This document shows, piece after piece, positions 48,748 to 58,439 of a stretch of 64,000 nucleotides of DNA. Within the stretch, counting starts at the first letter, position 1. Every line of letters begins with the position of its first letter. The translations under genes and the position numbers were made by a program. Source of the stretch: VXOI01 sp965261945. Lineage in GTDB: Bacteria; Chloroflexota; Dehalococcoidia; Lucifugimonadales; UBA3495. The stretch covers positions 620,001 through 684,000 of the forward strand of contig CBDHEF010000002.1 of the NCBI GenBank assembly GCA_965261945.1. The letters run 5' to 3'. The notes under the pieces are model-generated. The model did not search any database. It saw nothing but the letters and a program-made list of their open reading frames with translations, and was not told the DNA's origin.

Positions 48748-50687
48748 CTAGGAGAGTTTCGGCGATGTTACCCGGTCAAGCGCCGAGTGTATCGAATCCG
48801 CTAAGGATCGATTGCCGGCTAATACTCTCCTGGAGTCCCTCTGGTAATCCCCAAACAATTGGTTGAGGATCGGGGTATTCTCGCCCTTTCCCAGGTTATC
48901 CCACTTCAGAAAGCCGTTCATGTCTTGATTGAACTGATTGCTGTATGCTGGCTCTTTGTGGGCGCATAACTCGCTCCCGGCTGTCAAATAGTCATCCACT
49001 AAGTTGACCGCGCTCTCCAAGAGCCGAGACATAACCTCTTGGTGATCTGGCTCGGAAAGCGTCAAAAACGCTTTTGTCAACGCGCCGTGGGATACGTTGC
49101 GCTGACCTGCAACGAGTATGCCCCTGAGTAATTTCATGGTTGCGCTGTAGAAGAGAAATCTGGTTTGCCGACGGGTAATTTGACGTGCTGCGCGTCCGAA
49201 TCCCAATTTGTCTGCGGCAACCTTCAGATTATAAGCTGCGTAGAGGTCAGACACTCCAAATTGCTCCTCATTATCGTCACGGTTCGTGATGGCCTTGAAC
49301 AGTGATTTTCCTGGTAGGAAAGGAGCGTTTTTGCTAAACGCCGTTCCTGGTTCACCTGACCAACCAGCCCCCAGAACCTTGATTAAGTCGAAAGCGTTGG
49401 CAGACTCGGTGAATTTCCGTGCGTCCGGGTGTGATTTCTGATATGCCTTTCGTGCGTCCCAGCCCCCTCTCTGAATCTCCAGGAAAATACCATAGCGGTG
49501 TGCCATCATATTGGCCCAACCCCTGAAGTCATCGCCCAATGCGATGAAGTCCTGATCCCGCACGGCATTCTGGGAGTTCGTAAATCGCGTGATGTTGGTG
49601 GTCTGGACACTGTCACTTTTGACTATCTTGGTTACTACCACTCCTTTATTAGCCTGTCGGCGCCATTCATCAACCTCTTCGCTCTGTCCGGTGCCGCCGG
49701 CGTCGAGGCGCTGGCGCAACACTTCCCAAATAGTCTTGGTAGTCTGGCACCCATTGACTACATAGGGATCGTAGAGTACGCAGGTGTCGTCCGACTGTAC
49801 GGAATAGTCAGATACGACGATGGTAATGCCGTTGTTGTAAAGGCCAAACATCTCCGGGCTGTTCCGCAGCGTATCGGCAATTTCAATGTTGGTCTTCCTG
49901 CGGTTTCCCAGAAACTGCCGCACGTTCTTTTCGTACAACTGGTCAAGATTGCCGGTCTTGTCCCTGTACGCTGATAGGAAATCGTACAATTTAGTTAGAG
50001 GTATTGTCCCCACTCGAATTTCCGGGGTTGGATCCACGAAATTGCCGCTGATAGGCAAAGAAACATCCGGCGGCTGGGCAGTGTCCCTAGCTTCCCAAAT
50101 CGTTTGCAGCGATATGTCCTCAACGTCGAAAATGTCACCAACCCGCTGTCTTCCTACAAGGCGGACTTCGCTCAACGCTTGCCGGTCCGATTCGGTGATG
50201 GGCTGTTCGGTCGCGAACGCCAGTATGATTCTGTCTCGCTCGGATGCCTGTTTCCTGAACGTATCCAGCCGTGTCATCAACTGGCTCACGTTTTCAGAAA
50301 GCCGGGTATTCTCCCCGGCGAGAGTCGCGATTACTTTGCGGCCTTCATTGACGATAGTGTCGGCGCCTTGGAAGGATGTTCCGTATTTGCTCTGGATTAG
50401 ATACCAGGTATCCCCTTCGGCAGACTGGCCTGCTTGTTCGCTGTCGTCAATGTCAGCTCGGTGCAAGTAGGCAATGTCAATGCCGCCATCACCGGCCCCA
50501 TCGCAAAGCGCCAAGTCTTCGTCGTCGCTGGTGACGCCCAACCATTGAGTGACCAGCTATATGGCGAAATGGCGAACCGGTGGCCTTTCTCAATTGATGA
50601 AAGGTCTCTGTTGCGGAATTCGTCCAGCCACGCTTCGCAGAACTCCTCAAAGGTTGTCTCGTCTGGATTCTCGGCGATCCCGGCCAT
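48748..50687 (-). pseudogene. AIPR-family (abortive infection) gene with one frameshift
   Basis: The main frame from 50541 down encodes 597 residues with AIPR hallmarks: CDGAGDGGIDIAYL at the start, NVRQFLGNRRKTNIEIADTLRNSPEMFGLYNNGITIVV, DPYVVNGCQTTKTIWEVL and NITRFTNSQNAVRDQDF. The missing N-terminus (MAGIAENPDETTFEEFCEAWL, ISSIEKGHRFAI-like) is in another frame from ATG 50687, which has GGAG upstream. The frames join if one base is added near 50557-50570, giving about 646 residues. AIPR proteins are phage-resistance factors with a nuclease-like N-terminal domain. Either the gene is broken or the base is an assembly error. It lies directly upstream of the CHAT-STAND gene. Confidence 0.78.
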
Positions 50688-50741
50688 GAAATAATCTCCG
50701 CTCCACTGTCTTTGAGATGTGGTTCCTGCTATTGCCTCGCC

Positions 50742-51509
50742 CTACTGCGCGGTGAAGCCGCCGTCCACGGCCATGGCCAGGCCGGTTACCAGCGACGCTG
50801 CCCCGGAGCAGAGCCAGGTGACCGACTCGGCGATTTCCTCCGGCGTTCCCAGGCGGCCGATGGGCTGGCGGACGGAAATGGTGGCTTCGTAGTCGGCCTC
50901 GCGGCCTCCGACAAGGCGGCGCACCATAGGAGTGTCGATAATGCCGGGACAGACGGCGTTGACCCGGATGCCGTCGCGGGCGTATTCCAGCGCGGCGGCC
51001 TTGGTCAGCCCGACCACGGCGTGCTTGCTGGCGACGTAAGCGGAGAGGCGGCGCGACCCGACCAACCCCGCCGCCGACGCCGTGTTTACGATGGCGCCGC
51101 CGCCCTGCTCCATCATCTGCGGTATCTCGTGCTTGAGGCAGAGCCACACGCCCTTTACGTTGACGGCGATGAGCCGGTCCCAGTCTTCTTCCGGGTATTC
51201 GTGGAGGCGACCGGCCATGTATCCCTCGATACCTGCATTGTTGTAGGCGCAGTCCAGCCTGCCGTAGGCTGCTACCACCTGTCCGATCAGGGCCGCCACG
51301 TCGGCGGGGCGGGAAACGTCGGCGTGGACGAACATACCGTCGCCCCCTGCCTCCTTGATGGCGCTCAGGGTTTCTTCGCCGCCGTCGGCGTTGATGTCGG
51401 AGACCACTACGGTTGCTCCCTCCCGCGCCATGACCAGCGACGTTGCCCGGCCAATGCCGGACCCGGCGCCGGTCACCAGCGAAATTTTGCCATCCAGCAA
51501 ACCTGTCAT
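50742..51509 (-). CDS. Short-chain dehydrogenase/reductase (SDR)
   Basis: 255 residues: TGAGSGIG (about residues 14-21), VVSDINADGGE with Asp at the end of strand 2 (NAD type), DCAYNNAGIEGY, NTASAAGLVGSRRLSAYVASKHAVVGLTKAAALEYA with catalytic Ser/Tyr/Lys, and C-terminal GLAMAVDGGFTAQ. The NNAGIEG motif and overall pattern resemble glucose-1-dehydrogenase-like SDRs common in Chloroflexi. It sits inside the putative defence region but is an ordinary metabolic enzyme; substrate unknown. Confidence 0.92.
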   Translation of the reverse strand: MTGLLDGKISLVTGAGSGIGRATSLVMAREGATVVVSDINADGGEETLSAIKEAGGDGMFVHADVSRPADVAALIGQVVAAYGRLDCAYNNAGIEGYMAGRLHEYPEEDWDRLIAVNVKGVWLCLKHEIPQMMEQGGGAIVNTASAAGLVGSRRLSAYVASKHAVVGLTKAAALEYARDGIRVNAVCPGIIDTPMVRRLVGGREADYEATISVRQPIGRLGTPEEIAESVTWLCSGAASLVTGLAMAVDGGFTAQ

Positions 51510-51556
51510 TGCCTGAACCCTCCCTATAGGTTAACCCAGACGGACGCTACCCAAGT

Positions 51557-52129
51557 TTATGCGCCCTGGAAAATCTCCGAAACGGGGAGTTCCAGCCCCA
51601 GCAACACCACGGTCTCGACAGTCTCACCGCCCCCACGAAGGGCAAGCCGCTTCCACTCGCCCGCGTACAGTTGCAACGCCTCGACGGTGTGACCCTCGGG
51701 TGACATCAGCCAGCACTCTCGGACGCCGACCCGGGCGTAGTCTGCCAGCTTGCTTTCGATATCGGCTCGGCTATTGCTGGGCGAGAGAATCTCTACCACC
51801 AGATCGGGACCGCCATGGACCCGGCCTTCGAGAATGATTGCCGCCCTTTCGTTACTGATAAACAGCAAGTCAGGCTGGCGTGTCCGAAGTGGCTCCTGCT
51901 GCACGATCACGTCCACGGGGGCGTACCATACTCCCCCCAGATTGTGTTCGCGGACGAATCTTCTGACAGGCTCGTTGACGTTGCCCGAAACTGTTTGATG
52001 ATAGATATTGGGTGCGGCAGACATAACGAACTCGCCATCCACGATGTCGTAACGAAACATCGTTTCCGGCTCGTTCAGATACTCTTCGTAGGTGAGTGTT
52101 GTTTGCGTTGTAGCGGTCGTTGTGGTCAT
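51557..52129 (-). CDS. Uma2-family putative endonuclease
   Basis: 190 residues. TYEEYLNEPETMFRYDIVDGEFVMSAAPNIYHQTVSGNV at the N-terminus, then RQPDLLFISNERAAIIL, PDLVVEILSPSNSRADIESKLADYARVGVRECWLMSP: the Uma2 PD-(D/E)XK core with Asp in PDLL, Glu in VEILS and Lys in SKLADY. Uma2 proteins are abundant in Cyanobacteria and Chloroflexi, often near mobile or defence genes; their targets are unknown. The start is ATG 52129 with GGAGGGAG upstream. Confidence 0.92.
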   Translation of the reverse strand: MTTTTATTQTTLTYEEYLNEPETMFRYDIVDGEFVMSAAPNIYHQTVSGNVNEPVRRFVREHNLGGVWYAPVDVIVQQEPLRTRQPDLLFISNERAAIILEGRVHGGPDLVVEILSPSNSRADIESKLADYARVGVRECWLMSPEGHTVEALQLYAGEWKRLALRGGGETVETVVLLGLELPVSEIFQGA

Positions 52130-52144
52130 AGCTCCCTCCTCCGC

Positions 52145-53863
52145 CTACGTCTCGCCGGAGCGGCGGGCGTCGGCGCGCCAGTCGTCGGGGCTGGGTTCGC
52201 GGTCGACGGCCACGTCCACCACCGCCGGCAATCCTGATGCCTGCGCCTCGCGCAGGGCGTCGGGCAGGTCCCGGGAGTCCTCGACGTGGACGCCGAATGC
52301 CCCGAAGCCGCGGGCAATGGCGGCGTTGTCCGTCGGGTAGAACTCTGAGGCTATTTCCTGGCCTCGCGGCTGGTGGTCCAGCACCATTCCCAGGGCGTTG
52401 TCGTTGAAGACCACGCAGGTAATCGGCAGGTCGTACTGCATCGCCGTTGAGAGGGCGTTGACAGTCATCATAAAGCCGCCGTCGCCGGTGACCGCGGTCA
52501 CCGGGCGGTCAGGGTAGACCAGCTTCAGGCCCACCGCTGCGGGCAGCGCCCAGCCCATTCCCGCCGTTCCGCCGGGACAGAAGAAGGTGGCTGCCTCGCG
52601 GGCCTGGTACAGGTGGGCCATCCAGGTGCGGTTGTTGCCCGCGTCCAGCGCGAATACCGTGGAAGGGTCGGAATTAGCGTTGAGCAGCGACACCAGCCGT
52701 TGCGGGGTAACCGGCGAGCTGTCGCGGTGCATCTCCGGGTCGTCGTAGAAGGACATCGCGGTCTTGCGGGTGGACATGGAGGCCGTCCACTCGCCACGCT
52801 GGGCGGCGCTGGCCTCGGCCGCCTCCTTTGAGGCAGCCACCAGTTGATTGAGGATGCTGCCAGCGTCACCCACCAGGCCCAACTCCACAGGAAAGCTCCA
52901 GCCTGCGTTGCGCTCGTCGATGTCTATCTGCACCACTCGCTGGCGGCGAGGGTCGAAGATGTCGGGCCGCTCGCGGACGGTTTCCTGGGAGCGCAGCAGT
53001 GCGCCGACCACGATGACCGTGTCGGCCTCGCCCACCACCCGGTTGGCTACGGCCTGGCCGTAGGTGCCGACCATGCCCACCGACAGTGGATGCGTCTCGG
53101 CGATGGCGCTCTTTCCTTTATAAGAGGTTGCAACCGGCATCCCCCAAAGCTCGGCCAGTTCCCGCAACTGGGCGTGGGCCCTGGCCACGTGTACCCCGTT
53201 CCCCGCCACCAGCGCCGGGCGGCGCGACTGCGACAGTATTTCAATCACCCGCTGCACGTCCGACGGGGAACTCTGGGGCTTGGCGGTATTCAGAAATCCT
53301 GCGGCGTTGTGGATGAAGGGCGGCGATTCCACGTCCACCTCGCCGCCGATGGCCGCCGAGCGCATCACCACCGAGGCCGGGCCGGGCCGCCCGCTGATGG
53401 CGTGCTTGATGGCCACCTGGGTTGCCAGCACCGCCTCCTTGGGACTGGCGGCCAGCGCGGTGTACTTGCTCATCGACTTGAAGATGTTGGGCAGGTCTAT
53501 GCTGCCATATTCCCCGGCGCCCGACTGGTTGGCCGGACGCTGGGCCGAACCGCCGTCGGAGGTGTCGGTGAGCACCAGCATCGGGGAACTGCTGAGCATG
53601 GCCTCCATGATGCCGAAGGAGGCGTTGGAGCCGATGAACAGCCCCTGGCCCATCACCACCGCCGGCTTGCCGGTGGCCCGCCCATAGGCGTCGGCCATGA
53701 TGGCGGCCACCTGTTCGTGCCGCACCAGGATGGTCTTGATGCGGTCTTCCCGCCCGTGGAGCAATTGGAATATCTGCCCCGTGCCGCCGCCGGGTATGCC
53801 AAAGACATACTCGACCCCGGCCTCTTCAAGGGTCTGGACGATCATTTCGCTGGCTGTCGGCAT
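52145..53863 (-). CDS. TPP-dependent enzyme, acetolactate synthase-like
   Basis: 572 residues. Activating Glu in VRHEQVAAIMADAYGRATGKPAVVMGQG (near residue 49), middle domain RRPALVAGNGVHVARAH, and TPP site VTGDGGFMMTVNALSTAMQYDLPITCVVFNDNALGMV. The close resemblance to the catalytic subunit of acetohydroxyacid synthase does not prove that role: no small regulatory subunit lies nearby. Sulfopyruvate, phenylpyruvate or other 2-oxoacid decarboxylase functions are equally possible. The upstream region carries two direct repeats containing TATAAT. Confidence 0.9.
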   Translation of the reverse strand: MPTASEMIVQTLEEAGVEYVFGIPGGGTGQIFQLLHGREDRIKTILVRHEQVAAIMADAYGRATGKPAVVMGQGLFIGSNASFGIMEAMLSSSPMLVLTDTSDGGSAQRPANQSGAGEYGSIDLPNIFKSMSKYTALAASPKEAVLATQVAIKHAISGRPGPASVVMRSAAIGGEVDVESPPFIHNAAGFLNTAKPQSSPSDVQRVIEILSQSRRPALVAGNGVHVARAHAQLRELAELWGMPVATSYKGKSAIAETHPLSVGMVGTYGQAVANRVVGEADTVIVVGALLRSQETVRERPDIFDPRRQRVVQIDIDERNAGWSFPVELGLVGDAGSILNQLVAASKEAAEASAAQRGEWTASMSTRKTAMSFYDDPEMHRDSSPVTPQRLVSLLNANSDPSTVFALDAGNNRTWMAHLYQAREAATFFCPGGTAGMGWALPAAVGLKLVYPDRPVTAVTGDGGFMMTVNALSTAMQYDLPITCVVFNDNALGMVLDHQPRGQEIASEFYPTDNAAIARGFGAFGVHVEDSRDLPDALREAQASGLPAVVDVAVDREPSPDDWRADARRSGET

Positions 53864-53900
53864 ACTGCCTCCTGATGAGACGCCTTTCTTCCAGTGTTTT

Positions 53901-53943
53901 TTGCTTCCTTATTATATGTGTGTTTCTTGCTTCCTTATTATAT
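53901..53943 (-). promoter_or_regulatory. 17-base direct repeats with duplicate TATAAT boxes
   Basis: TTGCTTCCTTATTATAT occurs at 53901-53917 and 53927-53943, 26 bases apart. On the minus strand each holds a TATAAT. The pair lies 38-80 bases before the start of the TPP-enzyme gene and is much more AT-rich than the surroundings; it may be a double promoter or a regulator-binding array. Confidence 0.45.
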
Positions 53944-54121
53944 TGGAAAAATGCGGTGTCCCGTGCCGGAGACCGCATTTCGGATGATACGCTTGCCCCA
54001 AAAGGCGGTCAAGAAAAGCCGGGAGAGGCGACTGGTCTGGGGGACAATGTGACAATTCGCTGTGGTTTCCGCTTGTGCCGCCATGCTAGAATCCGGCGGA
54101 CTGGTTTTCGGAGGCGGCGTT

Positions 54122-57100
54122 ATGGCGATGGTGGACACGACGGTGAGCGACAGGACAGGCGGACTTGCCCGCGAATACTTGGGCAAGATGCTGGAACGGC
54201 ACCACTTGGGAGCGTCGGAAAACGACATCCGCAGCGCTTTCCGCGACTTCCTGGTTCGCACCGGAATTGCAGCCGACGAGAGCGAGATCGTCACCGAAAC
54301 CCGGCCCGCCATGTACAGCCGCAACAAGGTTGACCTCTATATCCGCAATACATACGTCGAGTTCAAGCGCAGCATCATCAAGGGTGGGGTTATTGACCCG
54401 GAGGCTGTCGGGCAATTGGACGGCTACATCCTGGAAAACGCCAAGGCTGGCAACGGCATTCAGAATGGAATTCTGACCGACGGCCTGAATTTTTTGAAGC
54501 GGTCGGTGGTCGATAACCTGCGTCCGATTGTTACCGAAAACATTCATCGGGTGTTCAACAGCTCCGAGCAGGGCAGCCGCCTCTACGAATACCTTCACGA
54601 CATCATCGACACCCAAGCCGAAGACATCGCGCCTACTGCGGGTATGCTGCTCCGGTATTTCGGGCCGGATAGCGACGTATTCAAGACCGCCACCGCCCTG
54701 CTTACCGAGGCCCACCGGGACAACCGCGAAAATCCCACGGTGGCGGTCAAGCGCAAACTGTGGCGCGAGCTTTTGCAGGTCGCCATCGGGCAGAACTCCG
54801 TGGGCGACTCCGAAACCCACGACTGGCTCTACGTTCGCCATACTTACCTGACTTCGCTGGTTGGCGTCATCGTGCAGGCCCATTTCGGCATATGCGTTGA
54901 CCGCTACGCCGACGCCGACCCTGCCAGCCTGCTCAACGGCGAAATCCTGCGACAGGACACCGGACTGAAGGGCATCATCGAATCTGACCTTTTCACCTGG
55001 CCTTCGGAAACCGGAGAACATTCGTACCTCGGCGTCATCGCCCGGCAGGTTGCCAAGTTCAATTGGAAGCAAAACTCCACCGACCTGGCCGCCACCCTGT
55101 ATCAGAACACCATCACCGCCGATGAGCGCAAGCGGATGGGTGAGTACTACACCCCTCCCTGGCTGGCCGAAGCCATCACCGGGGAACTGATAGCCGACCC
55201 GCTCAACACCAAGGTCCTCGACCCCGCCTGTGGCTCCGGCACCTTCCTGGCCGCCGCCGTCCGCCACCTCATCGCTCAAGCGGGAGACCTGACTCCCCGC
55301 GAGCAACTGGCGAAACTCCAGGTAAATGTCGCCGGCATAGACCTGCATCCCGTGGCGGTGCAACTGGCCAAGGCCACCTGGGTCATCGCCTGCCACGACG
55401 TTATCATGGCCGCCCGCAACGCCGGCCAGTCCGGCGAGAACATCACCGCCCCGGTGCATCTGGGCGACTCCCTGCAACTCCGCTACGACAACGGCGGGCT
55501 GGACGCCCAGGGTTACATAACCCTCGACACCCGCGAGAAGCTCGCCGGCCGCAGCGATAACGTCCGCTTTCAGGTGCCTCTTTCCCTCGCCCGCGATACC
55601 GAGCGCTTCGACAATCTGATGATAGACCTGTCCGATGCCATCGAGCGGGGCGACGACACTGGCCGGGTGCTGGACCGATTCGGCGTCACCGACCCCGCCG
55701 AGCGCGACCCGATGGCTGCCACCGTCGCCGATATGCAGGCCCTGCACCAGGACAAACGCAACCACGTTTGGGCCTACTACCTGCGCAACATGACCCACCC
55801 CATGGTTATTGCCGAGGGAAAGGTTGACGCCATCATCGGCAACCCGCCGTGGCTGACCTACGACCAGAGCGCCGACATCATCCGGGAGGAACTGAAGTCG
55901 CTGAGCCAGTCCCGCTACCAGATTTGGGCCGGCGGGCCGAACTCGCCGCATCAGGACCTGGCCACGCTCTTCTACTGCCGGGCGGCGGATCTTTATCTGA
56001 GAGAAAATGGCAAAATCGGCATGGTTCTGCCCCACAGCGTCCTGCGCACCGGGCATCATCTCAAGTTTCGAAGCGCATTCTACGAATCGAAGAGGCAGGC
56101 CCGCTCCCGGGCCCCGAAACAGGCCATGAGCCTCGATTTCAGCGTCAAGGCGCCCTGGGACTTGGCGAATCTGAATCCCAACAACTTCTTCCCCATCACC
56201 AGTTGCGTCGTGTTCGCCCGGATGCCCGGCTACCGGGGAGATTCAGGGTTCCACCAACAGGCCGCCCAACCCCTTGCGCCTGGACAGGTGGAAATCTGGA
56301 GCGGGCCCACCGATACCCCGCAGGTCAGGCGCACACTGACCGACTTGATTCACGATGACGGCACCTTCCGGTCGCCCTATGAGCCTTTCGCCAATCAGGG
56401 CCCCACCATAACCGACCGTCGCCTGTTCTTCGTGACAGCGCATCCCAACGAAGGGCGGTTCGCCCTGCCCGACACCTTCGTGACCTTCCCTCGGACAGGG
56501 TCGCTGGATAAGAAGACCTATAGCGTTGCCCAACTGGAAAGGCAGTTGGTGAGTGCCGACAACCTTTTCAGCGTGTACCTCGGCGAGTCCCTGGCCCCCT
56601 ACGTCGCGCTGTACCCGCTGACCGCCGCGCTGCCAGTGAGCAAGGCCACAATGACGATGTCGCTGGACCATGCGGATTGCGAAGAATTGCCCAGCGGATT
56701 CATCCGCCACAACGCTTGCGAAGTTGACCGGCAGCGACTGGACGGCAGAATGCGCTCGCGCTGGGAGACAATGGAGCGGCTGTGGGAGGCCAACCGGGGC
56801 AAGACTGACACCAAATCGCTGACCCAAAACCTGAACTGGCTCAATAAGCTAACCAGTCAACTGGGCTATCTGCGCGATCCGGGCGAGCGGCCAATCCGCA
56901 TTGCCTATACCACCAGCGGACGCCCCACCGCAGCGTTGATTACCGGCGGCGAGGCCGTTTTAGATACGACTCTGTACCAAGTAGCCTGCCAGAACCTGGA
57001 CGAGGCGTACTATCTGCTGGCAATCATAAATAGCAACGCCTTGGAAGCGACAGTGAATGGTTTTATGCCAAAGGGTCTATTCGGGGCGCGCCATTTGCAC

Positions 57101-57349
57101 AAACACCTCTGGAAACTGCCCATCCCGGAGTACGACGCCAGCAACAAAAAGCACGCCGAACTGTCGCGGCTGGGCCAGGCAGCGGAGCAGGAATGCAAGG
57201 CACTGCTGGACCAGCTGGTGAGTCTGAACGGCCCCAACTGGTTGACCAGCAGCAACGCCCGCTCCAACCTCCGGGGCGGCTGGCAGCCGGGAAGCGCCAC
57301 CGCGCAGGCGATAGAGGCGGCCGTCGGCAATCTGCTGGCGGCGGGCTAG
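54122..57349 (+). CDS. Type IIG-like restriction enzyme / N6-adenine methyltransferase
   Basis: 1075 residues from ATG 54122, seven bases after GGAGG. The N-terminal 1-150 region carries a nuclease-like VDLYIRNTYVEFKRSIIKG (D and E-x-K near 70-82). The methyltransferase core follows: MGEYYTPPWLAEAI, SAM site VLDPACGSGTFLAAAV near 363, and IIGNPPWLTYDQS with the NPPW catalytic motif near 573. A target-recognition region fills the C-terminus (LHKHLWKLPIPEYD). Single-chain type IIG/Eco57I-like proteins both methylate and cut DNA; the architecture also recalls large phage-defence methylases. No separate nuclease, specificity subunit or modification gene is adjacent. Confidence 0.88.
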   Translation: MAMVDTTVSDRTGGLAREYLGKMLERHHLGASENDIRSAFRDFLVRTGIAADESEIVTETRPAMYSRNKVDLYIRNTYVEFKRSIIKGGVIDPEAVGQLDGYILENAKAGNGIQNGILTDGLNFLKRSVVDNLRPIVTENIHRVFNSSEQGSRLYEYLHDIIDTQAEDIAPTAGMLLRYFGPDSDVFKTATALLTEAHRDNRENPTVAVKRKLWRELLQVAIGQNSVGDSETHDWLYVRHTYLTSLVGVIVQAHFGICVDRYADADPASLLNGEILRQDTGLKGIIESDLFTWPSETGEHSYLGVIARQVAKFNWKQNSTDLAATLYQNTITADERKRMGEYYTPPWLAEAITGELIADPLNTKVLDPACGSGTFLAAAVRHLIAQAGDLTPREQLAKLQVNVAGIDLHPVAVQLAKATWVIACHDVIMAARNAGQSGENITAPVHLGDSLQLRYDNGGLDAQGYITLDTREKLAGRSDNVRFQVPLSLARDTERFDNLMIDLSDAIERGDDTGRVLDRFGVTDPAERDPMAATVADMQALHQDKRNHVWAYYLRNMTHPMVIAEGKVDAIIGNPPWLTYDQSADIIREELKSLSQSRYQIWAGGPNSPHQDLATLFYCRAADLYLRENGKIGMVLPHSVLRTGHHLKFRSAFYESKRQARSRAPKQAMSLDFSVKAPWDLANLNPNNFFPITSCVVFARMPGYRGDSGFHQQAAQPLAPGQVEIWSGPTDTPQVRRTLTDLIHDDGTFRSPYEPFANQGPTITDRRLFFVTAHPNEGRFALPDTFVTFPRTGSLDKKTYSVAQLERQLVSADNLFSVYLGESLAPYVALYPLTAALPVSKATMTMSLDHADCEELPSGFIRHNACEVDRQRLDGRMRSRWETMERLWEANRGKTDTKSLTQNLNWLNKLTSQLGYLRDPGERPIRIAYTTSGRPTAALITGGEAVLDTTLYQVACQNLDEAYYLLAIINSNALEATVNGFMPKGLFGARHLHKHLWKLPIPEYDASNKKHAELSRLGQAAEQECKALLDQLVSLNGPNWLTSSNARSNLRGGWQPGSATAQAIEAAVGNLLAAG

Positions 57350-57493
57350 GCCGGCGGGATTGCCTGATTCAGACAATTACCTTGGGAAGACCCTGCAATG
57401 ACGCTGTCTGTTATTATGGGAAAGGTAAGATGAATGCGTTGTGGAACATCCGTAGCATAGCCCGGCAACGTCTGCAACTGACAGGAGAGTGGA

Positions 57494-57862
57494 ATGGGAT
57501 TCGTCTATGCCAACATCCAAGTGGGACATCAGGATGGCGGGGATATGATCGACATTCCCAATGTGCCGGTGGATACCGGATCCGCTCATACGGTGTTGCC
57601 GGCATCGTTGTTGTCTGAGCTTCACGTTGAGCCAAAGGACGTTGTCAGAGTAGAATTTCCAGGACAAGGTGAAGTTGAGTGGGGTGTTGGACAAGCGAAC
57701 ATACGTATTGCAGGACACCAACAGACTTGGGCTTGTCCTGTCTATTTCTGCCCGGAAGAAGAATATCTATTGGGAGCTACCACCCTGGAGACTTTTGGTC
57801 TCATGGTAGACCCGGTGGAAACAGGATTGATGCGGAAAGCGGTAAGAGCCAGACCAATCTGA
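57494..57862 (+). CDS. Retropepsin-like aspartic protease domain protein
   Basis: 122 residues from ATG 57494, preceded by CAGGAGAG. MGFVYANIQVGHQ and VPVDTGSAHTVLPASLLSEL include the D-T-G-S flap-type active site of clan AA single-domain aspartic proteases, and the C-terminal EEYLLGATTLETFGLMVDP supplies the conserved LGA.TLE..GL. Such small retropepsin-like proteins (about 120 aa) are common in Cyanobacteria and Chloroflexi and would dimerise to form the active site. Directly downstream of the restriction-methylation gene and upstream of a PaREP1-like gene. Confidence 0.85.
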   Translation: MGFVYANIQVGHQDGGDMIDIPNVPVDTGSAHTVLPASLLSELHVEPKDVVRVEFPGQGEVEWGVGQANIRIAGHQQTWACPVYFCPEEEYLLGATTLETFGLMVDPVETGLMRKAVRARPI

Positions 57863-57895
57863 CAAGCAATAGGCGCGACAATGGAGAAGTAACGG

Positions 57896-58264
57896 ATGGC
57901 AACCGAAATAGTCACTGACCACGTGAATCTTGCCAGGAATTTCTTGGAGCGGAGCAAGTCCTACTTGGCTCAGGGCGACCTGCATCAGGCGTCGGAGAAG
58001 GGTTGGGGCGCCGCGGCTCACATCGTCAAGGCCGCCGCCGCCGCCAACGGATGGGACTATGAGCGCCACGACGATTTCGATTCCGTTGTAATCAACGCCC
58101 GCCAAAAGTACCGCCACCCCAGCTTGCGGCAATACGGAAACTCCGCTCATTCTCTGCATCGCAACTACTACAAGCGAAGCCTGCTGCTGAACGCCAGCGT
58201 TATTCAGGAAGAAATCGACGACGTGGAAAGGATGGTGAACACCCTGCAACCCTTTATCGTCTAG
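57896..58264 (+). CDS. PaREP1/HEPN-like protein
   Basis: 122 residues, all-alpha. The sequence HVNLARNFLERSKSYLAQGDLHQASEKGWGAAAHIVKAAAAANGWD follows the PaREP1 family (A..FL..A..YL..GD..QASEK.W.AA...VK). PaREP1 belongs to the HEPN-like helical proteins, many of which are RNases or partners of nucleotidyltransferases in toxin-antitoxin systems; the diagnostic RxxxxH motif is not evident. Starts at ATG 57896, 34 bases after the aspartic protease gene. Confidence 0.8.
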   Translation: MATEIVTDHVNLARNFLERSKSYLAQGDLHQASEKGWGAAAHIVKAAAAANGWDYERHDDFDSVVINARQKYRHPSLRQYGNSAHSLHRNYYKRSLLLNASVIQEEIDDVERMVNTLQPFIV

Positions 58265-58439
58265 TTCGCCTTTGCACGCCCGGCCACGACAAAGCCCTCG
58301 GCAGTTCGCCGGGGGGTTCCTGATTGGCAACCTGCGGCGCAGGGATTACAGGCCGCTCCCCATCCTTGACCGCCAACCGGGGCGGGCGTATCATCGGCGG
58401 GATTGAACCTGACATAATCGCCACGGCAGGAGAGCGGAA

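Noticed and set aside
54086..56059. Minus-strand open frame of 657 codons
   Set aside because: Antisense to the restriction-methylation gene, whose motifs are unmistakable; composition is of a shadow frame.
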